Below are positions 32,275 to 40,558 of a stretch of 64,000 nt of DNA, piece by piece. The notes beneath the pieces were generated by a model that had not been told where the DNA came from, searched no databases, and was given only the letters and a program-made list of their open reading frames with translations. Made by a program: the position numbers and the translations under genes. The stretch is from Streptomyces sp. NRRL F-5122. Its GTDB lineage: Bacteria > Actinomycetota > Actinomycetes > Streptomycetales > Streptomycetaceae. The stretch is taken from the NCBI RefSeq assembly GCF_001507435.1, contig NZ_LMWH01000183.1, positions 53,884 to 117,883 on the forward strand, given 5' to 3'. Numbering within the stretch: position 1 is the first letter of the stretch; every line of letters begins with the position of its first letter.

Positions 32275-33186
32275 TTAACGGCCCGTCCGCGCCCTCAGTG
32301 CGGCGACCACCCAGGCGAACTCTTCCCTGTGCTGCGGCGCCGGCTGCCCGTTGACGACGCACAGCAGTTCACGGTAGCGGGCGACCCGTTCGTCGAAGGC
32401 CGTCTCCATGCGGTCCAGTACGGCGGCCCGGTCGGCATCCCCGAGCAGGTCGTGCAGCACCGGATCGGCTGCCGGGGTCTCCGGCGCGATCCCCCGCTCC
32501 CGTGCCGCCCCCGCCAACTCCACCAGGCGCTTGACGAACCACAGGGACGCACCGGCAGGGACGTCGGGTCCCCGGTCCGCGGCGTTGAACTCGGTCGCCT
32601 TCCGCATCGTGGCCCGGAAGTCCGGGTCCTGGAGCATCTCGGCCAGTTCCACCCAGGCGTCGACCTGCTCGGGTGTCGGGTCCTCCGGCAGGTCCGCCGC
32701 GGAACGCCGCATCCGCTCCCGGATCGCCGGGTCCACCGTGTCGAGCCCGTGGAGCAGCTCCTCCACGAACTCCTCCATGATCCGTTTCCGCTCGGCCGCC
32801 GACAGCCTCGCCAGTTTGTTCATCAGGGTCATCTCCTCCGCACTCGAACCACGTCGCGCCACGGTCGACAGCACCGCCCGGGTCACCTTCAGAGCGCGGA
32901 TCTGCGCGTCCAGGGCCGCCACATGCGCGGCCGCCACCTCGGCGACCGTTGCCTCGCCGCCCAGTACCCTGCGCACGTCCGCCAGGCCGAGACCCAGTTC
33001 GCGCAGGGTGCGGATCAGCTCGAGGCGCGCCACGGACGCGGCGTCGTACAACCGGTAGCCGCCCGAGGAGCGGGCCACCGGGGGCAGGGCGTCCTCGTCA
33101 GACCAGTAGCGAATGGTGCGGACGGTCAGTCCGGTCGCCCTGGCCAGTTCGCCGATGGTGAAAAGGCCGGTGCCGTTCTCGATCAT
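32275..33186 (-). CDS. MerR-family transcriptional regulator
   Basis: A 303-residue activator-type regulator. The N-terminal winged HTH is FTIGELARATGLTVRTIRYWSDEDALPP, followed by YRLYDAASVARLELIRTLRELGLGLADVRRVL. The long C-terminal domain (about 120-303) is the helical ligand domain found in larger MerR proteins of actinobacteria; no metal-binding cysteines are seen. Divergent from the acetyltransferase gene with 55 bases between them, which hold a MerR-like dyad. Confidence 0.88.
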   Translation of the reverse strand: MIENGTGLFTIGELARATGLTVRTIRYWSDEDALPPVARSSGGYRLYDAASVARLELIRTLRELGLGLADVRRVLGGEATVAEVAAAHVAALDAQIRALKVTRAVLSTVARRGSSAEEMTLMNKLARLSAAERKRIMEEFVEELLHGLDTVDPAIRERMRRSAADLPEDPTPEQVDAWVELAEMLQDPDFRATMRKATEFNAADRGPDVPAGASLWFVKRLVELAGAARERGIAPETPAADPVLHDLLGDADRAAVLDRMETAFDERVARYRELLCVVNGQPAPQHREEFAWVVAALRARTGR

Positions 33187-33202
33187 GTCTGCGAGTGTGG
33201 GC

Positions 33203-33219
33203 CTTCCAGTGGGTGGAGA
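33203..33219. promoter_or_regulatory. Candidate MerR operator
   Basis: CTTCCA (33203-33208), 5 bases, TGGAGA (33214-33219) form an imperfect dyad in the 55-base divergent promoter region of the merR-like and acetyltransferase genes. Sites of this form lie between -35 and -10 in known MerR-controlled promoters. Confidence 0.35.
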
Positions 33220-33241
33220 CTCAAGCCGAGGAGACGCACTC

Positions 33242-33880
33242 ATGGCCGATGGTCTGCGGGACATTCTGGACGCCGCGGCGCGGGGCGTCTTCCCTCCGGC
33301 GGACGGCGGTACCACGGTCGTACGCCAGCACTCCCCCCGTGACGCGGGGATCATCGCCTTCACCGCGCACTCCGTGGTGTTCACGGACGAGGACCCGGAC
33401 TGGGTGCGCGGAACACTGCGGGGCATCGAGTGCGACGCGCTGGCCGCGACGATGAACGCCCGATTCCTCGCCGCCTTCATGGAACGCACCGGGCGCACGA
33501 CCGACACGATCGACGTGCTCGTGGTCGGGTCCGCGCTGGCCGGTGAACCGCCGTTGCCGCTGCGGCCGGTCGAGGACCCGGGCCATCCTCGGGTGGTCGG
33601 CTCGCGCAGGCGCCGGGACGACGTGCGGGTGTGGACAGCACAAGGCGGTCTGCTCGTCCTCGGGCGCGGGGTGGCCGGACGCCTGGAGGTCGCCGTCGAG
33701 GTGGCCCCGGAGGCACGGCACCGGGGACTGGGACGTGCGCTGGTCTCGGCGGCGCGGCGGCTGAGCGCGGGCGAGCCGGTGTGGGCCCAGGTGTCGGCGG
33801 GCAACGCCCGCAGTCTGCGGGCGTTGCAGGCGGCCGGTTACCGCCCGGTGGCCTCGGAGGCGCTCTTCCTCGCGCCCTAG
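33242..33880 (+). CDS. GNAT-family N-acetyltransferase
   Basis: A 212-residue protein whose C-terminal half is a GNAT domain, with the acetyl-CoA loop VAPEARHRGLGRALV near residues 157-171 and the terminal NARSLRALQAAGYRPVASEALF. The N-terminal half is a short, family-specific part with TVVRQHSPRDAGIIAFTAHSVVF. GAGGAG precedes ATG 33242. Probably controlled by the divergent MerR protein. Substrate unknown. Confidence 0.82.
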   Translation: MADGLRDILDAAARGVFPPADGGTTVVRQHSPRDAGIIAFTAHSVVFTDEDPDWVRGTLRGIECDALAATMNARFLAAFMERTGRTTDTIDVLVVGSALAGEPPLPLRPVEDPGHPRVVGSRRRRDDVRVWTAQGGLLVLGRGVAGRLEVAVEVAPEARHRGLGRALVSAARRLSAGEPVWAQVSAGNARSLRALQAAGYRPVASEALFLAP

Positions 33881-33914
33881 CGTGTGGCAGTCCGGCGCCA
33901 CGAGCGGCCGCGCG

Positions 33915-35099
33915 TCATCGGAAGACACCCGTGTGACCCAGCGAGTAGCGGCCCGGCTGCGGGTAGACGGCGAGGCCGTGCGGACCGCTTCCTACCTTGA
34001 TGCGGGCCAGTTGACGCCCCGTCCGGGTGTCGATCGCGTACACCTCGGAGTTGTAGCGCCCGGAGAGCCACAGCACCGTGCCGTCCGTCGAGACACCGCC
34101 CATGTCGGGGCTGCCGCCCTGGGGCAGCCGCCATTTCTTGACCAGCCGGTGCGTCGCGAAGTCGAACACGGAGACGGTGCCCTCGCCGCGGTTGGAGATG
34201 TACATCTCGCGGGAGTCCCGGCTCACGTAGAGGCCGTGGGCACCCTTGCCGGTGCGCAGGAAGGAGGGCTCGCCGAAGCGGTCGCCGTCGAGGATCCACA
34301 GCCCGTCGGCCACCATGTCCGCGATGTAGAACGTCCTGCCGTCCGGCGAGATCTTCACGTCCTGCGGCATGGCCCCGCGCAACGGCAGCTTCTGCCGGCC
34401 GATCACCTCCATCTTCTCGGTGTCGACCTTGAGGAGTTCGCCACTGAACTCGCAGGAGACGATGAAGTAGCGGCCGTCGATCGAGAAGTCGGCGTGGTTG
34501 ACGCCCGAACAGTCGACCGGCAGGGACTTCGCCACCTTCATGGTGTGTGCGTCGCGGAAGACCAGCCTGCGGTCCTTGGACGCCATCACCACCGCGTATT
34601 TGCCGTTCGGCGTGAAATACAGGTTGTAGGGGTCGTGGACGTCGACCGGATCGCCCGCCTTCCCGGTCCTCGGGTCGATGGGGGTGAGGGAGTTGCCCAG
34701 GTCGTTGTTGACCCAGAGTGTCTTCAGGTCCCAGGACGGCACGACGTGCTGGGGCTGGCGGCCGACCCGGATCGTCTCGATGACCTTGTACGTCCCGGGG
34801 TCGATGACGGACACCGTGTTGGAGTTGGTGTTGGGGACGTAGACGCGGGACGGGAAGTCCTTGACCACCTCGGAGAGCCGGTTGGGACGGTCCGCGGCGT
34901 AGAGGTCCTTCGGATCGAGCACCGGGGGCATGCCCGGCAGGGTCTGGACCGTCCGCTGCTGCTGGGTGGGCGCGACGGCGCTCCTGGACGGACGGGTCTC
35001 GTCCTTGTGGGACGGGCCGATGCCGCAGCCGGCCAGCGCGGTGAGTGCGGTGAGTGCGGCGCCTGCGATCAGTACACGCGTGACGGTCGTGGGGTGCAT
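33915..35099 (-). CDS. YncE-like beta-propeller lipoprotein
   Basis: A 394-residue surface lipoprotein. The signal ends in the lipobox ALAGC (cysteine near residue 25). The rest is a seven-bladed YVTN-type propeller with repeated units such as VYVPNTNSNTVSVIDPGTYKVIETIRVG, TLWVNNDLGNSLTPIDPRTG and EMYISNRGEGTVSVFDFATHRLV. Its ATG overlaps the stop of the deacetylase-like gene (TGATG), so the two are translationally coupled. Such propellers bind ligands or partner enzymes; no catalytic motif is evident. Confidence 0.85.
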   Translation of the reverse strand: MHPTTVTRVLIAGAALTALTALAGCGIGPSHKDETRPSRSAVAPTQQQRTVQTLPGMPPVLDPKDLYAADRPNRLSEVVKDFPSRVYVPNTNSNTVSVIDPGTYKVIETIRVGRQPQHVVPSWDLKTLWVNNDLGNSLTPIDPRTGKAGDPVDVHDPYNLYFTPNGKYAVVMASKDRRLVFRDAHTMKVAKSLPVDCSGVNHADFSIDGRYFIVSCEFSGELLKVDTEKMEVIGRQKLPLRGAMPQDVKISPDGRTFYIADMVADGLWILDGDRFGEPSFLRTGKGAHGLYVSRDSREMYISNRGEGTVSVFDFATHRLVKKWRLPQGGSPDMGGVSTDGTVLWLSGRYNSEVYAIDTRTGRQLARIKVGSGPHGLAVYPQPGRYSLGHTGVFR

Positions 35100-35932
35100 C
35101 AGCTCAGCAGCTCCGTGGCGGTCACCGCGGAGATGCCGCGGTGGTCGAGTTCGTGCAGAAGGACGGGGAAGGCGGTGACCGTGTCCGGGTAGCCGAGGTG
35201 CAGGCTCACCACCGAACCGTTGCGGACCTCGTCGACGACCCTGCGGGTGATGGCGGGTGCGCCCGGTGAGGTGTAGTCGAGGGAGTCGACGTCGTACGAC
35301 AGGACGTGCGGATAGCCGACGCGGCGGGCAACACGTGCGACGGCGTCGGTCGCCCGGGGCGCGCGGGAGGGGCGGAACCAGGTGCCGATGGATCCGGTGA
35401 GCCGCCGCAGACGGTCGGCGCAGCCCTGGATCTCGGCGGTGGCGTCCGACTCGGACATGGTGTTGATACCGCGGTGGTGCAGTGTGTGGTTGCCGAGGTC
35501 GTGACCGCCGTCGACGATGCGCCGGGCGACGTCCGGGTGGTCGTCGAGCCAGGTTCCGACCGCGAGCACCGTGACCTTCGCGCCCGCCTTCTCCGCCGTG
35601 TCGAGGATCGACCGGGTGATGCCGGGGTCGCCCTGGCCGTGGAAGGTGAGCGCCACCCTGGGGTGGTCCCGTGGACCGTGGGTGATCTGGTCCGGCTGGT
35701 GCGGATAGGAGCGGGGCGGCGGAGCCGCGGACGAGGTGCGCGAGGTACCGGCGGCGCGGGAGGGCAGAGGCCGGTGCACCACGCTGCCGCCGGGGGAGCA
35801 GGCGGCGGCGAACGCACCCACGGCGACTCCCGCGCCCGCGCGCAGCGCCGTGCGGCGGTCGGGCACCGTATCCGCGGGGCCCGTATCGGGGTCCGGCGAT
35901 GTGGGAGGGACGGGCGTGGTCACCCTTCCCAT
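35099..35932 (-). CDS. Polysaccharide deacetylase-like lipoprotein with altered metal motif
   Basis: A 277-residue exported protein. The signal has twin arginines (RRTALRAGAGVAVGAFAAAC) and a lipobox, so it is a likely Tat lipoprotein. The NodB fold is recognised by HTLHH (motif 2), WFRPSRAP (motif 3-like) and VVSLHLG (motif 5). Motif 1, normally TFDDG with the catalytic base and a metal aspartate, reads TFHGQGDP. It may therefore use different chemistry or no metal. Coupled to the propeller lipoprotein gene downstream. Confidence 0.83.
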   Translation of the reverse strand: MGRVTTPVPPTSPDPDTGPADTVPDRRTALRAGAGVAVGAFAAACSPGGSVVHRPLPSRAAGTSRTSSAAPPPRSYPHQPDQITHGPRDHPRVALTFHGQGDPGITRSILDTAEKAGAKVTVLAVGTWLDDHPDVARRIVDGGHDLGNHTLHHRGINTMSESDATAEIQGCADRLRRLTGSIGTWFRPSRAPRATDAVARVARRVGYPHVLSYDVDSLDYTSPGAPAITRRVVDEVRNGSVVSLHLGYPDTVTAFPVLLHELDHRGISAVTATELLS

Positions 35933-36027
35933 TTAAGGGCGAGAAGGTCCCAAAAGCGGCGATTGGCCCGATGGACGCGGGGGCGGGTCGCTCGACCCGG
36001 TCCGCGGACGGTACGCACCGCAGGGGA

Positions 36028-36531
36028 TCAGCGGTCGGCGACCCGCATCTCGAACCAGGTCGTCTTACCGCGCGGAAGCAGGTCGACGCCCCAGCGGTCG
36101 GAGAGCTTGTCGACGAGGAAGAGGCCCCTGCCGCTCACGTCCAGTTCCTGGACCGGCATCAGGCAGGGCAGCCCGCGGGAGGGATCGCGGACCTCGACAC
36201 GGATCCAGCCCCGGCGCCGCCGCATGCGTAACCCGAAGACACGCGCCCCGGTGTGCCGCACCGCGTTGCCGACGAGTTCGGAGACGAGCAGGACCGCATC
36301 CTCGGTCATCCTCGGAGTGAGTCCCCAGTGACGCAGAATCACGACCTGGGTGAGCCGTCGTGCGGTTGCCGCGGATTCGGGCCGCGACGGCAACGGCACC
36401 TCCGCCTCCGTAGGGTTCCCGAACAACTCCAGCGCCTTGTGCGCCCGTTCGTCCTCGATCGCCGGCGACCAGCGTGCCGCGGTTGCACTCCCGTGCCGCC
36501 GCGGCTGTTCGATACCCTCCAGCCCCGCCAT
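36028..36531 (-). CDS. RsbW-like ATP-binding protein (anti-sigma/HATPase)
   Basis: A 167-residue single-domain GHKL ATPase of the kind abundant in Streptomyces. The N box is in LLVSELVGNAVRHTGA, the G1-like segment VRDPSRGLP replaces the usual DxGxG, and GRGLFLVDKLSDRWGV is the G2 region. Such proteins phosphorylate anti-sigma antagonists or sequester sigma factors; no partner gene is adjacent. Start ATG 36531 (MAGLEGIEQ) gives family length; a start at 36612 is possible but adds a Gly/Pro-rich lead. Confidence 0.78.
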   Translation of the reverse strand: MAGLEGIEQPRRHGSATAARWSPAIEDERAHKALELFGNPTEAEVPLPSRPESAATARRLTQVVILRHWGLTPRMTEDAVLLVSELVGNAVRHTGARVFGLRMRRRRGWIRVEVRDPSRGLPCLMPVQELDVSGRGLFLVDKLSDRWGVDLLPRGKTTWFEMRVADR

Positions 36532-36867
36532 GGACCCATCATGGCCGCCCGCAGGGCCGTCCGGAGGTGTTACGGCGGAATACGCCCCCCGGAAACACAC
36601 ATTCCACACCATTCACCCGGCATATGCCAGATGCAATTCAGGGCCACCGGCACCCCGACTGACCTGCGGAAACAGACCAGTCGGGGGCAATCGCCAGGTG
36701 CTCGCACCGAGGTGCACTTAAGGTTGTCTTAAGGCTGCGATAAACCGCCCGTCGGGGGACCTCGGGTGAGACACGGCGTCAACTGCAAGAGGGCCGGGGT
36801 GATTTAATGAATGATTCTCATCTCTGACTGCCAAGTCGCCCGCCGTGCACGGTCGGTGACGGCCGGA
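36532..36867. other. Intergenic region with two candidate operators
   Basis: A 336-base gap between the enoyl-CoA hydratase stop and the ATPase start, relatively AT-rich. It has a CTTAAG dyad at 36717-36733 and an ATGA-TTC-TCAT dyad at 36812-36822. No coding frame is credible. It must hold the promoter of the ATP-binding protein gene. Confidence 0.5.
36717..36733. promoter_or_regulatory. CTTAAG-GTTGT-CTTAAG dyad
   Basis: Two CTTAAG palindromes separated by 5 bases, about 190 bases upstream of the ATP-binding protein gene. CTTAAG is rare in GC-rich DNA, so the pair stands out. Regulator unknown. Confidence 0.35.
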
Positions 36868-37635
36868 TCAGAGGAACTTCGCCTTGCCCGGGCCCTCTTC
36901 CACGAAGCTGCGCATCCCGCGCTCGCGGTCCTCGGTCGCGAACAGCCCGGCGAACCAGGTCCGTTCCACGGCGAGGCCCGTCTCGATGTCCGTCTCCAGG
37001 CCCGTGTCGACGGCTTCCTTGGCGGCGCGCAGCGCGATCGCCGGGCCCTGGGCCAGTCTCGCCGCCCAGGCGTGCGCCTTGGCGTACACGTCCTCGGCCG
37101 GCACCACCCGGTCGACCAGACCGAGTCGCAGCGCCTCGTCCGCCTTCACCATACGGCCCGTGAAGATCAGGTCCTTCGCCCTGGACGGGCCGATCAGACG
37201 CGCAAGGCGCTGGGTGCCGCCGGCACCGGGAATCAGGCCGAGCAGGATCTCGGGCTGCCCCAGCTTCGCGTTCTCGGCGGCGATGCGGTAGTCCGCGCAC
37301 AGCGCCAACTCGCAGCCCCCGCCGAGGGCGTAGCCCGTGACGGCGGCGACGACCGGCTTGGGGATGCGGGCGATCGCGGTGAAGGATTCCTGCAGGGCGC
37401 GGGAGCGCAGGACCATCGCGGCATGGTCCATGCCCTGCATCTCCTTGATGTCCGCACCCGCGGCGAACACCTTCTCCCCACCGTGGATGATCACGGCGCG
37501 CACGTCCTCGCGGCGCGTGAGCTCCTCGGCGAGCTCCCTGAGCCGGTCCTGGGTGGCGACGTCCAGCGCGTTCATGGGCGGGCGGTCCAGACGGAGGGTG
37601 CCCACGCCCTCGGCGACTTCGAGATGCACAGTCAT
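36868..37635 (-). CDS. Enoyl-CoA hydratase/isomerase family protein
   Basis: A 255-residue crotonase-fold enzyme, expected to hydrate 2-enoyl-CoA. It shows AAGADIKEMQGM (CoA and oxyanion region, near 60-72) and VTGYALGGGCELALCADYRIA with GQPEILLGLIPGAGGTQRL (near 95-145), where the glutamates of PEILLGLIPG and ALGGGCE are in the usual places. Probably acts in fatty acid or amino acid breakdown. It lies between the ATP-binding protein gene and the transpeptidase genes with its own promoter. Confidence 0.92.
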   Translation of the reverse strand: MTVHLEVAEGVGTLRLDRPPMNALDVATQDRLRELAEELTRREDVRAVIIHGGEKVFAAGADIKEMQGMDHAAMVLRSRALQESFTAIARIPKPVVAAVTGYALGGGCELALCADYRIAAENAKLGQPEILLGLIPGAGGTQRLARLIGPSRAKDLIFTGRMVKADEALRLGLVDRVVPAEDVYAKAHAWAARLAQGPAIALRAAKEAVDTGLETDIETGLAVERTWFAGLFATEDRERGMRSFVEEGPGKAKFL

Positions 37636-37720
37636 GCAGGAAGGTTAACGGCCACTAACGGCGACGGGCCCGGTGTGCTCGCTCACAGCGGCACAACGGG
37701 CCCGGGTCACCGGATCGGAG

Positions 37721-38962
37721 CTACTTGATCCATTCGTCCCAGGGCATGTTCCAGCCGTTGAGTCCGTTGTCGGGCGCGACCGTCCTGTCGTTGGAGTTCT
37801 TCACGACGACGACGTCACCGATCATCGAGTTGTTGTAGAACCAGGAGGCCGGCACCGACTTGTCGTAGCCGCCGCGCACATCGCGCAGACCCACGCAGCC
37901 GTGGCTCGCGTTGTAGTTGCCGAAGGCGCCGCCACCCCAGTAGTTGCCGTGGATGAAGGTGCCGGAGTCGGTCAGGCGCTGCGCGTGCGGCACGTCCTTG
38001 ATGTCGTACTCGCCGCCGTAGCCGACGGTCTCGCCGTTCATCCGGGTCACGACCAGGCGTTCACTGATGACCATCTGGCCGTTCCAGGTGTCGTAGCCCG
38101 GCTTGCCGGTGGTCACCGGGAGGGTCTTGAGGACCTTGCCGTCGCGCTTGACGACCATCTTGTGGCTCTTGGCGTCGACGGTGGAGACCTGGCTGCGGCC
38201 GATCGTGAAGTTCACGGTCTTGGCCTGCTTGCCGTACACACCGGGGCGGCCCTCGACGCCGTCGAGGTTCAGGCGGACGGTGACCTTGGTGCCGGCCTGC
38301 CAGTAGTTCTCGGGCCGGAAGTCGAGGCGGTCGTTGCCGAACCAGTGGCCGCGGACGTCGACGGCCGGCTCGGTCTTGATGGTGATGGCCTTCTCGACGT
38401 CGGCCGGGTGGGTGATGCCCCGGGTGAAGCGGATCGAGAACGGCATGCCCACACCGACGGTGGAACCGTCCTCGGGCCGGAAGTTGCCGATGAAGGTGTT
38501 CTTCGGGGTGAGCGTGGTGAACGAGGACTCCTCCGCGGAGGTGAGACCCGCGGAGTCCCTGGCGACCGCGTGGACCTTGTACGTGGTGGCGGCGGCGAGG
38601 TGGGTGGCGGGCGTCCAGGTGGCGCCTTCGCCGGTTATCGACCCGGCGACCTCCGTGCCCTTGGCGTCCTCCACCTTGACCTCGGTCAACTTGCCCTTGG
38701 CGGCCGTCACTTTGAGGGCACCGCTGGTGTCCACGGCCTTGGCCCCGTTCTTCGGGGCTATGGTGACCACGGCCTGGGACTGCTTGCTGGCGGACTTGGT
38801 CGAGTCCCCGGCCTTGGCGTCCCCGGCTCCTGCGTCCGAGCCCCCTCCTCCGCCGCACGCGGTGGCGGCGAGCAGGAGGGCACCGCATATCAGCGCCACG
38901 ACCCCCGTCCGTCCGCGCTTCCCCGCACCAACCGACGCCCCCGATATCGGTCGCCCGTTCAC
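37721..38962 (-). CDS. L,D-transpeptidase lipoprotein (first copy)
   Basis: A 413-residue wall enzyme forming 3-3 peptidoglycan cross-links or attaching proteins. The signal has lipobox LLAATAC (cysteine near 36) and then a Gly/Ser linker. Two Ig-like domains follow (about 60-250), then the YkuD domain with HGNYW and catalytic SHGCVGLRD (cysteine near 350). The layout matches Mycobacterium LdtMt2. A paralogue sits directly upstream at 39153-40361. Confidence 0.94.
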   Translation of the reverse strand: MNGRPISGASVGAGKRGRTGVVALICGALLLAATACGGGGGSDAGAGDAKAGDSTKSASKQSQAVVTIAPKNGAKAVDTSGALKVTAAKGKLTEVKVEDAKGTEVAGSITGEGATWTPATHLAAATTYKVHAVARDSAGLTSAEESSFTTLTPKNTFIGNFRPEDGSTVGVGMPFSIRFTRGITHPADVEKAITIKTEPAVDVRGHWFGNDRLDFRPENYWQAGTKVTVRLNLDGVEGRPGVYGKQAKTVNFTIGRSQVSTVDAKSHKMVVKRDGKVLKTLPVTTGKPGYDTWNGQMVISERLVVTRMNGETVGYGGEYDIKDVPHAQRLTDSGTFIHGNYWGGGAFGNYNASHGCVGLRDVRGGYDKSVPASWFYNNSMIGDVVVVKNSNDRTVAPDNGLNGWNMPWDEWIK

Positions 38963-39152
38963 GTTGTTTCTCCCCTCGCACGGCCTGTTGAGGCCCGCAC
39001 TCCTGCGCGACCCGCGCGCGCATTGCGCAAATTAATCACACCCCCTGCCCCGATGACTCCCCGCGATTGTCACTGTTCAGTCCCAAAGCAGGGCCGCGCG
39101 CAGGCGCATCGCGTCCAGGGGCCGCGCACCCCCCGTGTGCCCCCATGCGGCA

Positions 39153-40361
39153 CTACCACACCGCGCTGCCCGCCTTCCACTCGTCCCAGCTCATGTTCCA
39201 GCCGCCCAGCCCGTTGTCGGGCGCCACCTTCTTGTCGTCGCTGTGGACGACCTCGATCACGTCGCCCACGAGGCTGTGGTCGAAGAACCAGCCCGCCGGG
39301 GTGCCGGACCCGCCGCCCCTGACGTCCTTCAGGCCGACGCACCCATGGCTGACGTTGACGCGCCCGGGGGCGTCGGGCGACCAGTAGTTGCCGTGGACGA
39401 AGGTGCCCGACTCGGTCAGGCGCATGGCGTGCGGGACGTCGGGGATGTCGTACTCGCCGCCGAAGCCGACGGTGCGGCTGTTCATACGCGTGACCGCGAG
39501 CATCTCCATCACCACCATCTTCCCGTTGTACGTGGTGGTTCTGGGAGCGCCCGCGGTGATCGGCACGGTGGCGACCACCTTGCCGTCGCGGCGGACCTTC
39601 ATCGTGTGCGCCGCCGCGTCCACGAGCGAGACCTGACTGCGTCCGACCGTGAACGAGACGTTCTTGTACTGCAGTCCGTACGCCCCGGGCGCGCCCTCGA
39701 CATCACGCAGCCGCAGCGCGACGGTCACCCTGGTGCCGGGTCTCCAGTACTGCCGGGGCCGGAAGTCGAGGCGTTTGTCGCCGAACCAGTGGGGACGGAT
39801 CTCGACGGCCGGCCTGGCCGTCACGCGGATCGCCCGCTCGACCGCGGCACGATTCGCGATCTGCCGGTTGAACTGGACGGACACGATCATTCCGGTGCCC
39901 ACGGTCGCGCGGTTCTCCGGCATGAGGTATCCGACGAAGCGCCGGTCGGGAACAAAGGTGGTGAAGGTGGCGTGGCGGGCCACACGCCGGCCGTCACCGT
40001 CGAGGGCCACCGCGTCGATCGTGTACTCGGCGGCGAGGACCAACCGGGGGTCGTCGGGCTTCCAGACCGTCTCGTCGGCGGAGAGACGCCCGAGCACCGG
40101 GAACTCCTGGCCGTCCTGGGACCTGACGACGGTCACCGACTCGAGACGGCCGCTCGGCACCCGGACCCGCAGCCGCCCCCCGGCGTGCACGCCCCTGCTG
40201 CCGTCGTCGGGAGAGACGCGGATGACGTCGTCGGGCGCGGCAGGCCTGCCGAACACGTCGCCTACCCCGCTCGAAGTGCAGCCGGCCAGGAGGGCCACCC
40301 AGGTCAGTGCCGTGGCGAGGACGGCCCCTGCGCGCCACGCGCGCGTCTGTACGTGCATCAC
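39153..40361 (-). CDS. L,D-transpeptidase lipoprotein (second copy)
   Basis: A 402-residue paralogue of the neighbouring enzyme. Lipobox ALLAGC near residue 28, two Ig-like domains, YkuD domain with HGNYW and SHGCVGLKD, and the shared C-terminal VAPDNGLGGWNMSWDEW. It lies 190 bases upstream of the first copy, so each probably has its own promoter. The pair suggests a local duplication followed by specialisation, for example in vegetative growth versus sporulation; this is inference. Confidence 0.94.
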   Translation of the reverse strand: MMHVQTRAWRAGAVLATALTWVALLAGCTSSGVGDVFGRPAAPDDVIRVSPDDGSRGVHAGGRLRVRVPSGRLESVTVVRSQDGQEFPVLGRLSADETVWKPDDPRLVLAAEYTIDAVALDGDGRRVARHATFTTFVPDRRFVGYLMPENRATVGTGMIVSVQFNRQIANRAAVERAIRVTARPAVEIRPHWFGDKRLDFRPRQYWRPGTRVTVALRLRDVEGAPGAYGLQYKNVSFTVGRSQVSLVDAAAHTMKVRRDGKVVATVPITAGAPRTTTYNGKMVVMEMLAVTRMNSRTVGFGGEYDIPDVPHAMRLTESGTFVHGNYWSPDAPGRVNVSHGCVGLKDVRGGGSGTPAGWFFDHSLVGDVIEVVHSDDKKVAPDNGLGGWNMSWDEWKAGSAVW

Positions 40362-40558
40362 GACGGTTCCAACGACCCAGCCCCTCCTGGGGAAACGTGA
40401 GTGCGAGCCAAGCTCTGGGCAGAACAGGGGGGAGGACGACGCGACGACGAGCCGCGCCCGTGAGCCGCAGGGGCGCGTCGAAGGCGGACAAGCCAGGAAA
40501 GGGCGGGACGCCGTGCGCCCATTTCCGCGTCGTCCACCGAGCCGCGGGAGGCTTACAG

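Noticed and set aside
37664..37706. Repeated CGGGCCCG blocks as a terminator of the transpeptidase gene
   Set aside because: The blocks are each self-complementary, the loop between them is large and no T-run follows.
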